From the NCBI RefSeq assembly GCF_014621775.1, contig NZ_CP061204.1, forward strand, positions 2,004,501-2,068,500: a DNA stretch of 64,000 nt. The letters are read 5' to 3'. How positions within the stretch are numbered: position 1 is the stretch's first letter; each line of letters begins with the position of its first letter. This document shows, one piece after another, positions 26,714 to 35,523 of the stretch. Made by a program: the position numbers and the translations under genes. Under the pieces are notes generated by a model, which was not told where the DNA came from, did not search any database, and saw only the letters and a list, made by a program, of their open reading frames with translations. The stretch comes from Stenotrophomonas sp. 169. Lineage in GTDB: Bacteria; Pseudomonadota; Gammaproteobacteria; Xanthomonadales; Xanthomonadaceae.

Positions 26714-27265
26714 GTGCCAAGCCGTACCCACCGTGCGCCGAGATCGCGCGGTATCTTCAACCTGACCCATGCCGCCATCCACGCCGTCATGGCAATGTGC
26801 TGGCTGGGCATCCTGGGCGCCCTGTGTGCTGTTCCGCTGGTGTTCCATCGCCCCGCGCGCCTGCTGGATGCAGTCGATGCCCGCGTCGTTGCCGAACACG
26901 GCGACGTCCCCCATCTGCTGCTGCACTTCAGCGCCGGCCTGCTGGCGATCGTGGTGCTGTTGGCCTTGGGGCTGGTCTTCCTGCGCCACCTGCAGCGGCT
27001 GGTGCGCTCGGTGCGTGAGCAGCAGCCGTTCACCCGCGGCAACGTGACACGGCTGCAGCGCATGGCCTGGCTGATGCTGGCGATGGAGCTGCTGTCGATC
27101 CTCATCGGCCTTTACGCCAGCTGGATGGGCCCGCAGTTCGCGTGGATGGAAGTGGGGGGCGGCATGTCCATCACCGGGCTTATCGCGGTCCTGATGCTGT
27201 TCGTGATCGCGCATGTGTTCGCGGTTGGCACGGCCATGCGCGAGGACCTGGACGGCGTGGTCTGA
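26714..27265 (+). CDS. DUF2975 family membrane protein
   Basis: A 183-residue integral membrane protein with about four hydrophobic helices (for example AVMAMCWLGILGALCAVPLVF and ISITGLIAVLMLFVIAHVF-like segments). The start is a GTG at 26714 with GGAGG five bases upstream. DUF2975 proteins are typically encoded next to a small YozG-type HTH protein, as here, where the stop and the next start overlap (TGATG). Such pairs may form a membrane-linked regulatory unit; the function is not known. Confidence 0.8.
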   Translation: MPSRTHRAPRSRGIFNLTHAAIHAVMAMCWLGILGALCAVPLVFHRPARLLDAVDARVVAEHGDVPHLLLHFSAGLLAIVVLLALGLVFLRHLQRLVRSVREQQPFTRGNVTRLQRMAWLMLAMELLSILIGLYASWMGPQFAWMEVGGGMSITGLIAVLMLFVIAHVFAVGTAMREDLDGVV

Positions 27266-27492
27266 TGGCGATCGTCATCACCCTCGACCGCATGCTGCTG
27301 GAACGCGGCATGACCCTGTCCGAGCTGGCCGGGCGCATCGACATCACCCTGGCCAATCTGTCGATCCTGAAGACCGGCAAGGCGCGCGCGATTCGGTTTT
27401 CCACCCTGGATGCGATCTGCCGCGAGCTGCGCTGCACGCCAGGGGACCTGCTGGGCCACGATCCGGCGCGCGCGCAGGACGAAGGCCCCTGA
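27265..27492 (+). CDS. Small XRE/YozG-type HTH transcriptional regulator
   Basis: A 75-residue protein that is almost all helix-turn-helix domain: LLERGMTLSELAGRIDIT, then LANLSILKTGKARAIRFSTL and ICRELRCTPGDLLG. This is the Cro/C1 type seen in YozG-like regulators paired with DUF2975 proteins. Its ATG shares a base with the stop codon of the upstream gene. It may regulate its own operon, and the membrane partner may sequester or signal to it; that idea is inferred. Confidence 0.85.
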   Translation: MAIVITLDRMLLERGMTLSELAGRIDITLANLSILKTGKARAIRFSTLDAICRELRCTPGDLLGHDPARAQDEGP

Positions 27493-27536
27493 GCTTCGAA
27501 CGCTTCACCCCCCTCAACGACTGAAAAGAACGAATC

Positions 27537-29081
27537 ATGGAATGGCTGGCTGACCCCTCGATATGGATGGGGCTTGCAACCCTGGTGGTGCTGGAGATCG
27601 TGCTCGGCATCGACAACCTGGTCTTCATCGCGATCCTGGCCGACAAGCTGCCGCCGCACCAGCGTGACCGCGCGCGGGTGATCGGGCTGACGCTGGCGCT
27701 GCTGATGCGGCTTGTCCTGCTGGCCGCGCTGTCGTGGATCATGAAACTCACCGAGCCCCTGATCGCGGTGCTCGGCCATGATTTTTCCGGCCGCGACCTG
27801 ATCCTGCTGGCCGGCGGCCTGTTCCTGCTGTTCAAAGGCACCATGGAGCTGCATGAACGGCTGGAAGGACGTACGCATGAGGACGGTGGCAACCGGGTCT
27901 ATGCGAGCTTCGGCACCGTCGTCGCCCAGATCGTGGTGCTCGATGCGGTGTTCTCGCTGGACTCGGTGATCACCGCCGTCGGCATGGTCGACAACCTGGG
28001 CGTGATGTATGCGGCAGTGACCATCGCGATGGCGTTGATGTTGCTGGCCAGCAAACCGCTCACCCGCTTCGTCAACAAGCATCCCACGGTGGTGGTGCTG
28101 TGCCTGGGCTTCCTGCTGATGATCGGCTTCAGCCTGGTGGCCGAGGGGCTGGGCTTCAAGATTCCGAAGGGCTATCTGTATGCCGCGATCGCGTTCTCCA
28201 TCCTGGTCGAGTCCTTCAACCAATGGGTGGGCTTCAACCGCGAGCGGGACGCCCAGCTGGTCCCGTTCCGCCAGCGCACGGCCGACGCGGTGATGCGCAT
28301 GTTCGGCGCACGCGATGCCGGCTCGCCGCGTGACGATGATCCGGACCGCGATGGCGATGCCAGCGAGCGTCTGCAGCCGGCCGAGCAGGACATGATCCGC
28401 AGCGTGCTGACACTGGCCGAGCGACCGGTGTCCAGCGTGATGACCGTGCGCACCGACGTGCAGTGGCTGGACATCAGCCGCGGCCAGGAGGACGTGATCG
28501 CCCGGCTGATCGCCAGCCCGCACACCCGGCTGCTGGTCGCAGACGGCGACCTGGATCGCCTGCGTGGCGTGGTGCAGAGCCGCGACCTGCTGGCCAATCT
28601 GCTGCAGGGCAGGCCGCTGCAGCTGGAGGCCAGCCTGCGCGACGCGCAGTTCGTATCGTCCACGGCCAGCGCGCTGCAGGTGCTGGAGCTGATACGCCAG
28701 CACCCGGTGCCGCTGGCGGTGGCGGTGGACGAATACGGTGGCGTGGAGGGCCTGGTGACCGCCAACGACCTGCTGGCCGCCATTGCCGGTGACCTCGCCG
28801 ATACGCAGGGCGAGGAATACGGCATCCAGGAAATCGGCGCGGGCCACTGGGAGGCCGACGGCAGGCTGACGCTGGATGACCTACAACGTCATGCAGGCAT
28901 CCGTTTTACCCGTGAGGGCGATTACCAGACGCTGTCCGGGCTGGTGCTGCACGCGCTTGACCGGATGCCGGTGCCGGGTGACGTGGTCGAGCACGCGGAC
29001 GTCCGCCTGCGCGTGCTGTCCGTGGAAAAGCGCCGGGTCGGACGCATCTCTTTGCAGCGCAACGATCCCGTCGACGGCTGA
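27537..29081 (+). CDS. TerC family membrane protein with CBS pair and CorC/HlyC domain
   Basis: A 514-residue protein like YoaE/YegH of E. coli. Residues 1-240 carry about seven membrane helices of the TerC type with conserved acidic motifs [16 protein letters not shown] and [17 protein letters not shown], which probably bind a metal ion. Residues 300-425 hold two CBS motifs ([17 protein letters not shown] and [19 protein letters not shown]). The C-terminal 85 residues are a CorC/HlyC transporter-associated domain. TerC proteins are linked to manganese or other divalent-metal export. It has its own start 45 bases after the XRE gene. Confidence 0.9.
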   Translation: MEWLADPSIWMGLATLVVLEIVLGIDNLVFIAILADKLPPHQRDRARVIGLTLALLMRLVLLAALSWIMKLTEPLIAVLGHDFSGRDLILLAGGLFLLFKGTMELHERLEGRTHEDGGNRVYASFGTVVAQIVVLDAVFSLDSVITAVGMVDNLGVMYAAVTIAMALMLLASKPLTRFVNKHPTVVVLCLGFLLMIGFSLVAEGLGFKIPKGYLYAAIAFSILVESFNQWVGFNRERDAQLVPFRQRTADAVMRMFGARDAGSPRDDDPDRDGDASERLQPAEQDMIRSVLTLAERPVSSVMTVRTDVQWLDISRGQEDVIARLIASPHTRLLVADGDLDRLRGVVQSRDLLANLLQGRPLQLEASLRDAQFVSSTASALQVLELIRQHPVPLAVAVDEYGGVEGLVTANDLLAAIAGDLADTQGEEYGIQEIGAGHWEADGRLTLDDLQRHAGIRFTREGDYQTLSGLVLHALDRMPVPGDVVEHADVRLRVLSVEKRRVGRISLQRNDPVDG

Positions 29082-29249
29082 GCATCTTCACGCCGCGAAC
29101 ACATTGCTGATTGCGTAATGTCGGGGCTGTGTTGGACAGGCAATGCCGCGTATGACCTTGATGCAGGCATGCAGCGCCTTGTCTGGCACGGACGATTGAC
29201 TTGACCGCATGTCGGTACAGGCGCCCCCCGAACATTCCAGGATACTTTC

Positions 29250-30110
29250 ATGGCGGCATTGCAGCAGCGCACCCTCGACCTCATCCGCCGCAACGAGGAG
29301 CAGATCCTCGCGCAGTGGCAGCAGACGCTTGCCGCCGGTGGGCAGGGGCTGGACAACCGGATTTCACCGCTGGAGCTGGATGGTCAGCTGCGCGAGTACT
29401 GGCGCTTGTTCCAGCAGGCGATCTCCGCCGCCGATGCGGGCTCTCTGCAGGGAGCGGAGTGGCTGTCGCTGCGGCGTTTCCTTGAAGAGCTGAGTGCGGA
29501 CCGCGCGCGTCGCGGCTTCAACTCGTCGGAGACCGCGCAGTTCGTGTTCTCGCTCAAGCGCCCGTTGTTCGAGCAGGTGCAGGCGGGCTTCGCGGATAAC
29601 CCGCAGCAGCTGGGCGACCAGATGTGGGCGCTGTCCGAACTGCTGGATCTGCTGGGCCTGCACACGGTCAAGGCGTTCCAGAAGTCGCGCGAGGAAGTGA
29701 TCCAGCGCCAGCAGGAAGAGATGCTGGAACTGTCGACGCCGGTGGTCAAGCTGTGGGAAGGCGTATTGGCACTGCCGATGATCGGCACGCTGGATTCGCA
29801 GCGCACCCAGGTGGTGATGGAATCGCTGCTGCAGCGCATCGTTGATACCGGTTCGGAAATCGCCATCATCGACATCACCGGCGTGCCCACCGTGGACACC
29901 CTGGTGGCCCAGCACCTGTTGAAGACCGTCACCGCCATCCGCCTGATGGGCGCCGACGCGATCATCAGCGGCGTGCGTCCGCAGATCGCGCAGACCATCG
30001 TGCACCTGGGGCTGGACCTGCAGGGCATCGTCACCAAGGCCAACCTGGCCGATGCGTTGGCGCTGGCGCTGAAGCGTACCGGCCAGACCGTGACCAAGGT
30101 GGCCGGCTGA
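29250..30110 (+). CDS. rsbR: Stressosome co-antagonist RsbR (RsbRD-type sensor + STAS)
   Basis: A 286-residue protein. Residues 1-155 form an all-helical RsbRD-type sensory domain (IRRNEEQILAQWQQTL, then LSELLDLLGLHTVKAFQKSR). Residues 165-280 form a STAS domain with IIDITGVPTVDTLVAQHLL and GVRPQIAQTIVHLGLDL, the region where RsbT phosphorylates RsbR. In Bacillus, RsbR and RsbS build the stressosome, a large icosahedral signalling particle. AGGA precedes the ATG. The gene opens a six-gene operon and rsbS starts one base after its stop codon. The N-domain has no heme-globin or LOV motif that I can see, so the signal is unknown. Confidence 0.92.
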   Translation: MAALQQRTLDLIRRNEEQILAQWQQTLAAGGQGLDNRISPLELDGQLREYWRLFQQAISAADAGSLQGAEWLSLRRFLEELSADRARRGFNSSETAQFVFSLKRPLFEQVQAGFADNPQQLGDQMWALSELLDLLGLHTVKAFQKSREEVIQRQQEEMLELSTPVVKLWEGVLALPMIGTLDSQRTQVVMESLLQRIVDTGSEIAIIDITGVPTVDTLVAQHLLKTVTAIRLMGADAIISGVRPQIAQTIVHLGLDLQGIVTKANLADALALALKRTGQTVTKVAG

Positions 30111-30111
30111 G

Positions 30112-30474
30112 ATGGATCGCATCCCGATCCTGCAGATGGGCGATCTGCTGCTGGTGACCATCCAGGTGGACATGCACGACCAGTTGGCGCTGACCCTGCA
30201 GGATGACCTCACCGAGAAGATCCAGCGCACCTCCGCACGTGGCGTGCTGATCGACATTTCGGCGCTGGATATCGTCGACTCGTTCATCGGCCGCATGATT
30301 TCGACGATCTCCGCGCTGGCCCGCATCATGGATGCGACCACCGTGGTGGTGGGCATGCAGCCGGCGGTGGCCATCACCCTGGTGGAGCTGGGCCTGGACC
30401 TGCGCGGTGTGCGTACCGCGCTGAACGTCGAGCGCGGGATGAAGCTGCTCCAGCAACGCGACGCCGACTCATGA
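30112..30474 (+). CDS. rsbS: Stressosome scaffold antagonist RsbS (STAS)
   Basis: A 120-residue single STAS domain. The N-terminus IPILQMGDLLLVTIQVDMHD and the segment ALDIVDSFIG match Bacillus RsbS; S57 in VDSF corresponds to its phosphorylated S59. GMQPAVAITLVELGLDL is also conserved. RsbS holds the kinase RsbT in the resting stressosome and releases it when S57 is phosphorylated. The stop codon overlaps the rsbT start (ATGA), which would keep the two in fixed ratio. Confidence 0.94.
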   Translation: MDRIPILQMGDLLLVTIQVDMHDQLALTLQDDLTEKIQRTSARGVLIDISALDIVDSFIGRMISTISALARIMDATTVVVGMQPAVAITLVELGLDLRGVRTALNVERGMKLLQQRDADS

Positions 30475-30872
30475 TCGCCGACAGCGGTTCCATTCCCGTG
30501 CGCATCGAACAGGACGTGGTCGTGGCCCGGCAGACGGTCCGCCAGCTGGCCGTGGCGTTCGGTCTGCGGCTGGTCGACCAGACCAAGCTGGTCACCGCCG
30601 CCAGCGAGCTGGCACGCAATGCGGTGATCTACGGCGGCGGCGGCGACATGCACTGGACCACCGTCGAGCGCGGCGTCCGCAAAGGCATCCAGCTGGTATT
30701 CTCCGACCAGGGCCCGGGCATCCCGGACCAGGTGAAGGCACTCACCGACGGCTGGTCGTCGGGTTCCGGAATGGGCCTCGGCCTGTCCGGGTCGCGGCGG
30801 CTGGTGGATGATTTCGCGCTGGACAGCGCGCCCGGCGAAGGCACACGGGTCACGATCACCAAATGGACCTGA
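30471..30872 (+). CDS. rsbT: Serine/threonine kinase RsbT (GHKL fold)
   Basis: A 133-residue GHKL ATPase-fold kinase. The N-box AASELARNAVIYGGGG, the G1 box SDQGPGIPD and the G2-like SGSGMGLGLSGSRRLVDDF are all present and match Bacillus RsbT. It should phosphorylate RsbR and RsbS in the stressosome, then leave to activate an output partner. In Bacillus the partner is the phosphatase RsbU, but no RsbU-type gene is present here. The end overlaps the next gene by ten bases. Confidence 0.94.
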   Translation: MIADSGSIPVRIEQDVVVARQTVRQLAVAFGLRLVDQTKLVTAASELARNAVIYGGGGDMHWTTVERGVRKGIQLVFSDQGPGIPDQVKALTDGWSSGSGMGLGLSGSRRLVDDFALDSAPGEGTRVTITKWT

Positions 30873-31882
30873 ACTTTTCCGGCCCTGTCACCCGCGTTGT
30901 CACCATCGAAGAAACCACCCAGGTCGGCCAGGCACGACGCGAAGCACTGTCGCTGGCGAGCCAGGCCGGATTCAACGAGGGGGATGCCGGACGCGTTGCG
31001 CTGGCCGCTACCGAGCTGGCCACGAATCTGTGGCGCCATGGCGGCGGTGGCCGCATGTATCTTTCCGTGATCGCCGGCCACGACGGCCCTGGCGTGGAGC
31101 TGTGCACGATCGATCGCGGCCCGGGGTTCGTGCTCGCGCAGGCCCTGCAGGACGGCTACTCGACCGGTGGCAGCCAAGGCTTGGGCATGGGCGTGATCGC
31201 CCGTCAGTCACGGGTCATGGACGTGTGGAGCGATGACCGCGGCACGGTCGTGCTAGCACGCATCCATGCCGAGCGCGCCCCACGCAATGCGGACCTTGCC
31301 TACGGTGCCGTTCGCCTGCCGATCAAGCACGAAGACGCCTGCGGCGATGCATGGCACCTGCAGGTGCAGGCCCGCCAGCTGACCTTGACCATGATCGACG
31401 GGCTGGGCCACGGCGTACTGGCCGCCGCGGCGTCTGAAGCCGGGGTGCGCGCATCAGCACTGGCGCCAGCGGGCGAGGGTGCCGTGGACCGCATCGCACG
31501 CCTGCATGCCGGGCTTTCCGGCTCGCGCGGGGGAGCGGCGGCGGTGGCCTGCCTGTCGCTGGACAACGGCGCGATCGACTTCGCCGGCGTGGGCAACATC
31601 GCCGGCAGCCTGCTGATCGCCGACACGTCGCGCGGCATGGCGTCCATGCCCGGCATCGTCGGCGTGCAGTACCGCAAGGCCCAGGCATTTGCCCTTCACG
31701 CACCGGCTGGCACGCTGATGGTGATGCACAGCGACGGGCTCCAGGCGCGTTGGAGCATGCGTGATTACCCGGGGCTGCAGCATCGCCACCCCGCGTTGGT
31801 GGTGGCCGTGCTGCACCGTGATTTTGATCGTGGTCGCGACGATGTCTGCGTCGTCGCGCTGCGTGCAGGAGCGTTTGAATGA
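30863..31882 (+). CDS. RsbX-like PP2C phosphatase fused to an N-terminal GHKL ATPase domain
   Basis: A 339-residue two-domain protein. Residues 1-135 are a GHKL fold of the RsbT/RsbW type (AATELATNLWRHGGGG, IDRGPGF, GMGVIARQSRVMD). Residues 145-335 are a PP2C/SpoIIE-type phosphatase with the metal-binding motifs EDACGDAW, MIDGLGHG and GRDDVCVV. The phosphatase half looks like RsbX, which resets the stressosome by dephosphorylating RsbR and RsbS. The added ATPase domain is absent from Bacillus RsbX and may act as a second kinase or bind the STAS proteins. It overlaps rsbT upstream and the kinase gene downstream. Confidence 0.9.
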   Translation: MDLNFSGPVTRVVTIEETTQVGQARREALSLASQAGFNEGDAGRVALAATELATNLWRHGGGGRMYLSVIAGHDGPGVELCTIDRGPGFVLAQALQDGYSTGGSQGLGMGVIARQSRVMDVWSDDRGTVVLARIHAERAPRNADLAYGAVRLPIKHEDACGDAWHLQVQARQLTLTMIDGLGHGVLAAAASEAGVRASALAPAGEGAVDRIARLHAGLSGSRGGAAAVACLSLDNGAIDFAGVGNIAGSLLIADTSRGMASMPGIVGVQYRKAQAFALHAPAGTLMVMHSDGLQARWSMRDYPGLQHRHPALVVAVLHRDFDRGRDDVCVVALRAGAFE

Positions 31883-32751
31883 CCGTCAACGACGTGCCGG
31901 ACCCGCAGGAGCTCGAGCGGCTGCGGCAGGAAAACGAAGCGCTGCGCGCAGAGCTGGACGAAACCAACCAGGGCGTGGTGGCGCTGTATGGCGAGCTGGA
32001 CCAGCAGGCCGAACAACTGCGCCAGGTGTCCGAGCTGAAAAGCCGTTTCCTGTCCTACATGAGCCATGAATTCCGCACCCCGCTGGGGTCGATCCTGAGC
32101 ATGACCCGGCTTTTGACCGATGGCATGGACGGCGAGCTGAGCAGCGGCCAGCGGCAGCAGGTGACCTTCATCAGCAACGCGGCCAGCGAGCTGCGCGAGA
32201 TGGTCGATGACCTGCTGGACCTGGCCAAGATCGAGGCGGGGCGGATCACCATCTCGCCGGGCTGGTTCGATCTGATGGACCTGTTCACCGCGCTGCGCGG
32301 CATGTTCCGGCCGCTGCTGGAGGGCAACCAGATCGACCTGGAGTTCGTTGCCCCGCCGCGGCTGCCGATGCTGTACACCGATGACAAGAAGCTGGCGCAG
32401 ATCCTGCGCAACTACATCTCCAATGCCTTGAAGTTCACCCCGCGTGGCCGGGTGGTGGTTTCCGCGCAGATGGAGGGAACCGATGCGGTGCGCTTCAGCG
32501 TGCATGACACCGGCATCGGCATCCCCCTCGACATGCAGGCGGCGTTGTTCGAAGACTTCATGCAGGTGGATTCGCCGTTGCAGAAGCGCCTGCGTGGCAC
32601 CGGCCTGGGGCTGTCGCTGTGCAAGCGTTTCGCCACCCTGCTCGGTGGCCATGTCGGCATGAACAGCGTGCCGGGAGAGGGCTCGGAGTTCTTCGTGGTG
32701 CTGCCGGTGAAGCTGGTGGCCAGCGCGGAGGTGCCCCGTGCAGCAGAGTGA
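31879..32751 (+). CDS. Soluble sensor-less histidine kinase of the stressosome operon
   Basis: A 290-residue kinase with no membrane segment. Residues 8-55 form a coiled coil (LERLRQENEALRAELDE). The HisKA box SYMSHEFRTPLGS has the phosphorylated H63. The ATPase domain has N-box RNYISNALKFTP, G1 VHDTGIGIP and G2 GTGLGLSLCKRFATLLGG. With no sensory domain of its own it probably receives its signal by protein contact, plausibly from the stressosome proteins encoded just upstream. It overlaps both neighbours (ATGA with the phosphatase gene, 14 bases with the hybrid kinase). Confidence 0.9.
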   Translation: MTVNDVPDPQELERLRQENEALRAELDETNQGVVALYGELDQQAEQLRQVSELKSRFLSYMSHEFRTPLGSILSMTRLLTDGMDGELSSGQRQQVTFISNAASELREMVDDLLDLAKIEAGRITISPGWFDLMDLFTALRGMFRPLLEGNQIDLEFVAPPRLPMLYTDDKKLAQILRNYISNALKFTPRGRVVVSAQMEGTDAVRFSVHDTGIGIPLDMQAALFEDFMQVDSPLQKRLRGTGLGLSLCKRFATLLGGHVGMNSVPGEGSEFFVVLPVKLVASAEVPRAAE

Positions 32752-34654
32752 CCGGCTGCTGGTGGTGGACGACAACATCGCCACGCGCTATTCGGTGCGA
32801 CGCGTGCTGGAACACCACGGCTACCAGGTAGACGAAGCAGGCACCGGCCAGGAGGGACTGGATGCCGTGGCCGCCAGCGACTACGCGGCGTTGGTGCTGG
32901 ATGTGAACCTGCCGGACATGAGCGGTTTCGACGTGGTGCGCGAACTGCGTGCGCAGCCGCGTACGGCGCTGCTGCCGATCGTGCATGTGTCCGCGGCTTC
33001 GATCAGCACCGGTGACATGATCACCGGCCTGGACGCCGGCGCGGACGGCTATCTGGTGCACCCGGTGGACCCGGACGTGCTGCTCGCCACACTGCGCAGC
33101 CTGCTGCGGGCACGGCGTGCCGAAGATGCCCTGCGCGAGGCCGAGGCGCGTTTCGGCGAGATATTCCGCCAGATCAATGCACCGATCGCCGTGCTGGATG
33201 CGGAACTGAAGGTACACGACGCCAACGAGGCGTTCGTCCGGCTGCTGGGAAGCCAGGCGGCGACGGGCATGCCGCTGGAACGGCTGGGCAATGCAGGCGA
33301 GTTCATCGATGGCCTGCGGGATGCGCTGCATCGGCGCGAACGTTGGCAAGGCACCGTGGCGCTGCCCAATCCGGCGGGCAACCCGCGCATGACCCAGTGG
33401 CGGCTGACCCCGTATCAACAGCCGGACCTGGGCCTGGTGGTGGTGGAAGACATCACCGCCCACCACGAGCGCGACCGCGAACAGCGCCGCGAGCTGGCCT
33501 ACCAGATCGCCGAGCGCGAACGGACCGAAGCCGAGCTGCTGCAAGCGCAGAAAATGGATGCGCTGGGCCAGCTGACCGGCGGCATCGCGCATGATTTCAA
33601 CAACCTGTTGACCACGATCATTTCCGGCCTGGACATGATCGAGCTGGCGGCCAGCACCGGCAAGCTGGAGCGCCTGGGGCGCTATACCGAAGCAGCGTCC
33701 AGTTCCGCCACGCGCGCGGCGGCGCTGACCCAGCGCATGCTGGCGTTTGCCCGCAAACAGCCGCTGGATCCGCGTCCATTCAATGTCAGTGCCTGCATTC
33801 ACTCGCTGGAGGACCTGCTGCGGCGGACCATCGGTGAGAACATCGAGCTCGAGTTCGAGCTGGGTGACGAGCCGTTGGTCGCGCTGGCCGATCCGAACCA
33901 GTTCGAAAGCGTGGTGCTGAACCTGGTGATCAATGCGCGCGATGCGCTGGGCGGAAACGGGCTGATCCGCATCCGCGGCGAGCGCGCACGGGTGGACGGC
34001 GATTACGCATTGGCGGCCGGTGACTACATCAGCGTCAAGGTGATGGACAACGGCAGTGGCATCGAGGCGCATCTGCTGAAGAAGGTGTTCGAGCCCTTCT
34101 TCACCACCAAGCCGCAGGGCGAGGGCACCGGGCTGGGCCTGTCGATGACGTATGGTTTCGCACGTCAGAGTGGCGGCGTGGCGCGCATCAGCAGCGAGCC
34201 CGGCGTGGGTACCGAAGTGGAGCTGCTGCTGCCGTTGGGCGATGCCGCGCGGATACTGCCGGTGGACGCGCACCGCGATACACCCAGCGGACGGCTGGAG
34301 CGCGTGCTGGTGGTGGACGATACCGACTCGGTGCGTCAGATGGTGCAGGACATGCTGCGCGAGGCCGGCTATGACGTGGTGGCCGTAGGTGATGCACGCC
34401 AGGCGCTGCGCGAACTGCGCGATGACGACAGCATCGCACTGCTGTTGTCCGATGTCGGCCTGCCGGGCATGAATGGACGCGAGCTGGCCGATGCCGCGCG
34501 GGAGCTCAGGCCACGCCTGCCGGTGCTGTTCATCACCGGCTATACCGAGCGCGCGACAGTCCGCAATGAGTTCCTGGGGCCGGGTATGGCGTTGCTGCCG
34601 AAGCCGTTCAACCTGTCCGAGCTGCTGCGTGCGGTGAGTGTCGCGTTGCGCTGA
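32738..34654 (+). CDS. Hybrid histidine kinase, REC-PAS-HisKA-HATPase-REC
   Basis: A 638-residue soluble hybrid kinase starting at GTG 32738. Residues 5-125 are a receiver domain with phospho-acceptor D55 (LVLDVNLPD); the usual Lys near its end is replaced by His (YLVHPVDP, H108). A PAS-like domain spans about 135-245 (FGEIFRQINAPIAVLDAEL). The HisKA box is LTGGIAHDFNNLL with H285, then the ATPase domain (VLNLVINARDAL, DNGSGI, GTGLGLSMTYGF). A second receiver is at the C-terminus (LLLSDVGLPGMNG and the normal LLPKPF). There is no DNA-binding domain. It closes the stressosome operon and is probably its output relay. Confidence 0.92.
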   Translation: MQQSDRLLVVDDNIATRYSVRRVLEHHGYQVDEAGTGQEGLDAVAASDYAALVLDVNLPDMSGFDVVRELRAQPRTALLPIVHVSAASISTGDMITGLDAGADGYLVHPVDPDVLLATLRSLLRARRAEDALREAEARFGEIFRQINAPIAVLDAELKVHDANEAFVRLLGSQAATGMPLERLGNAGEFIDGLRDALHRRERWQGTVALPNPAGNPRMTQWRLTPYQQPDLGLVVVEDITAHHERDREQRRELAYQIAERERTEAELLQAQKMDALGQLTGGIAHDFNNLLTTIISGLDMIELAASTGKLERLGRYTEAASSSATRAAALTQRMLAFARKQPLDPRPFNVSACIHSLEDLLRRTIGENIELEFELGDEPLVALADPNQFESVVLNLVINARDALGGNGLIRIRGERARVDGDYALAAGDYISVKVMDNGSGIEAHLLKKVFEPFFTTKPQGEGTGLGLSMTYGFARQSGGVARISSEPGVGTEVELLLPLGDAARILPVDAHRDTPSGRLERVLVVDDTDSVRQMVQDMLREAGYDVVAVGDARQALRELRDDDSIALLLSDVGLPGMNGRELADAARELRPRLPVLFITGYTERATVRNEFLGPGMALLPKPFNLSELLRAVSVALR

Positions 34655-34690
34655 CGGCCAGGTTGGACGCTTGACGGCCAGCTGGAGCTT

Positions 34691-34712
34691 GACGGCCAGC
34701 GGCCGTCACTAC
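34691..34712 (-). repeat. GTAG palindrome (SMAG-like) between convergent genes
   Basis: GACGGCCAGCGGCCGTCACTAC is the complement of a GTAG-headed palindrome like the pair at 20655. Two partial copies of TTGACGGCCAG or CTGACGGCCAG precede it (34651-34690). It separates the convergent stressosome and malonate operons. Confidence 0.75.
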
Positions 34713-34715
34713 CCT

Positions 34716-35435
34716 TTAGATGCCGCCTTCGCGTGGCAGCGGGGCGGGCACATTGAGTTGCCCCCCGGCGGCCACATAGGCGGCCAGTGCTTCACCCTGG
34801 CTGAGCAGGTGACGGTTCATCGTCGCTTCCGCCGCCTGCGCGTCGCGGCGGCTGATGCAGGCCATCAGTTCGCGATGCTCGGCCAAGGACTGGGCCATGC
34901 GCCCGGGCGTCAGCAACTGCCGGCCCCGGTGCATTTTCAGGATGCGGTGCAGATCATGGGTCACCCGGATAAGCCAGGGGTTGCCGGCATGGGTCTGCAA
35001 TGATTCGTGGATCAGGTAGTTGTTGCGGTAGTAGTCCGCCAGGTCGCCGCTTGCCGCAGCACTTTCCATGGCGTCGTGCAGTGCCTGCAGATGCGCGATG
35101 CCGTCATCGTCGATGCGCCGCACGGCGTCGTGCGCGCAGCGGCCTTCCAGCATCGCCATCACCGGGAACAGTTGATTCAGATCTTCCAGCGTGAGCCGCG
35201 TCACCCGGCTGCCACGGCCCGCGTCGATCTGCACCAGGCCCTCGGCAGCGAGCAGCTTCAGGCTTTCGCGCAGCGGCGTACGGCTGATGCCCAGCTCTTC
35301 CGCCAAGGCCGGTTCGTCGATCCACTCACCCGGTGGCAGCAGATAGTCGTAGATCTTCTGCCGCAGCTGTTCGGCGACCTCTTCGTAGAGCGGCACGCGA
35401 CGGTTGCTTCTGCGGGGGCCGGGGGCCAAGGGCAT
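34716..35435 (-). CDS. GntR family (FadR/FCD type) regulator, probably of malonate use
   Basis: A 239-residue regulator. The N-terminal winged HTH has EVAEQLRQKIYDYLLPPGEW and LAEELGISRTPLRESLKLL. The C-terminal FCD domain binds small acids and shows IHESLQTHAG and a HRELMACISRRDAQAAE segment with likely metal-binding His and Asp. It is the last gene of the leftward malonate cluster, 88 bases after the transporter, matching the place of MdcY-type regulators elsewhere. The twin GTAATTAC boxes before mdcA are its likely target. Confidence 0.88.
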   Translation of the reverse strand: MPLAPGPRRSNRRVPLYEEVAEQLRQKIYDYLLPPGEWIDEPALAEELGISRTPLRESLKLLAAEGLVQIDAGRGSRVTRLTLEDLNQLFPVMAMLEGRCAHDAVRRIDDDGIAHLQALHDAMESAAASGDLADYYRNNYLIHESLQTHAGNPWLIRVTHDLHRILKMHRGRQLLTPGRMAQSLAEHRELMACISRRDAQAAEATMNRHLLSQGEALAAYVAAGGQLNVPAPLPREGGI

Positions 35436-35523
35436 GGTCAGGTGATCGAATGCAGGAAGGGATAGTTTAATCGCTGCCACCGAGGGTGACGCGGCTGCGC
35501 CACCCCCGAGGCATCGGTGGGCC

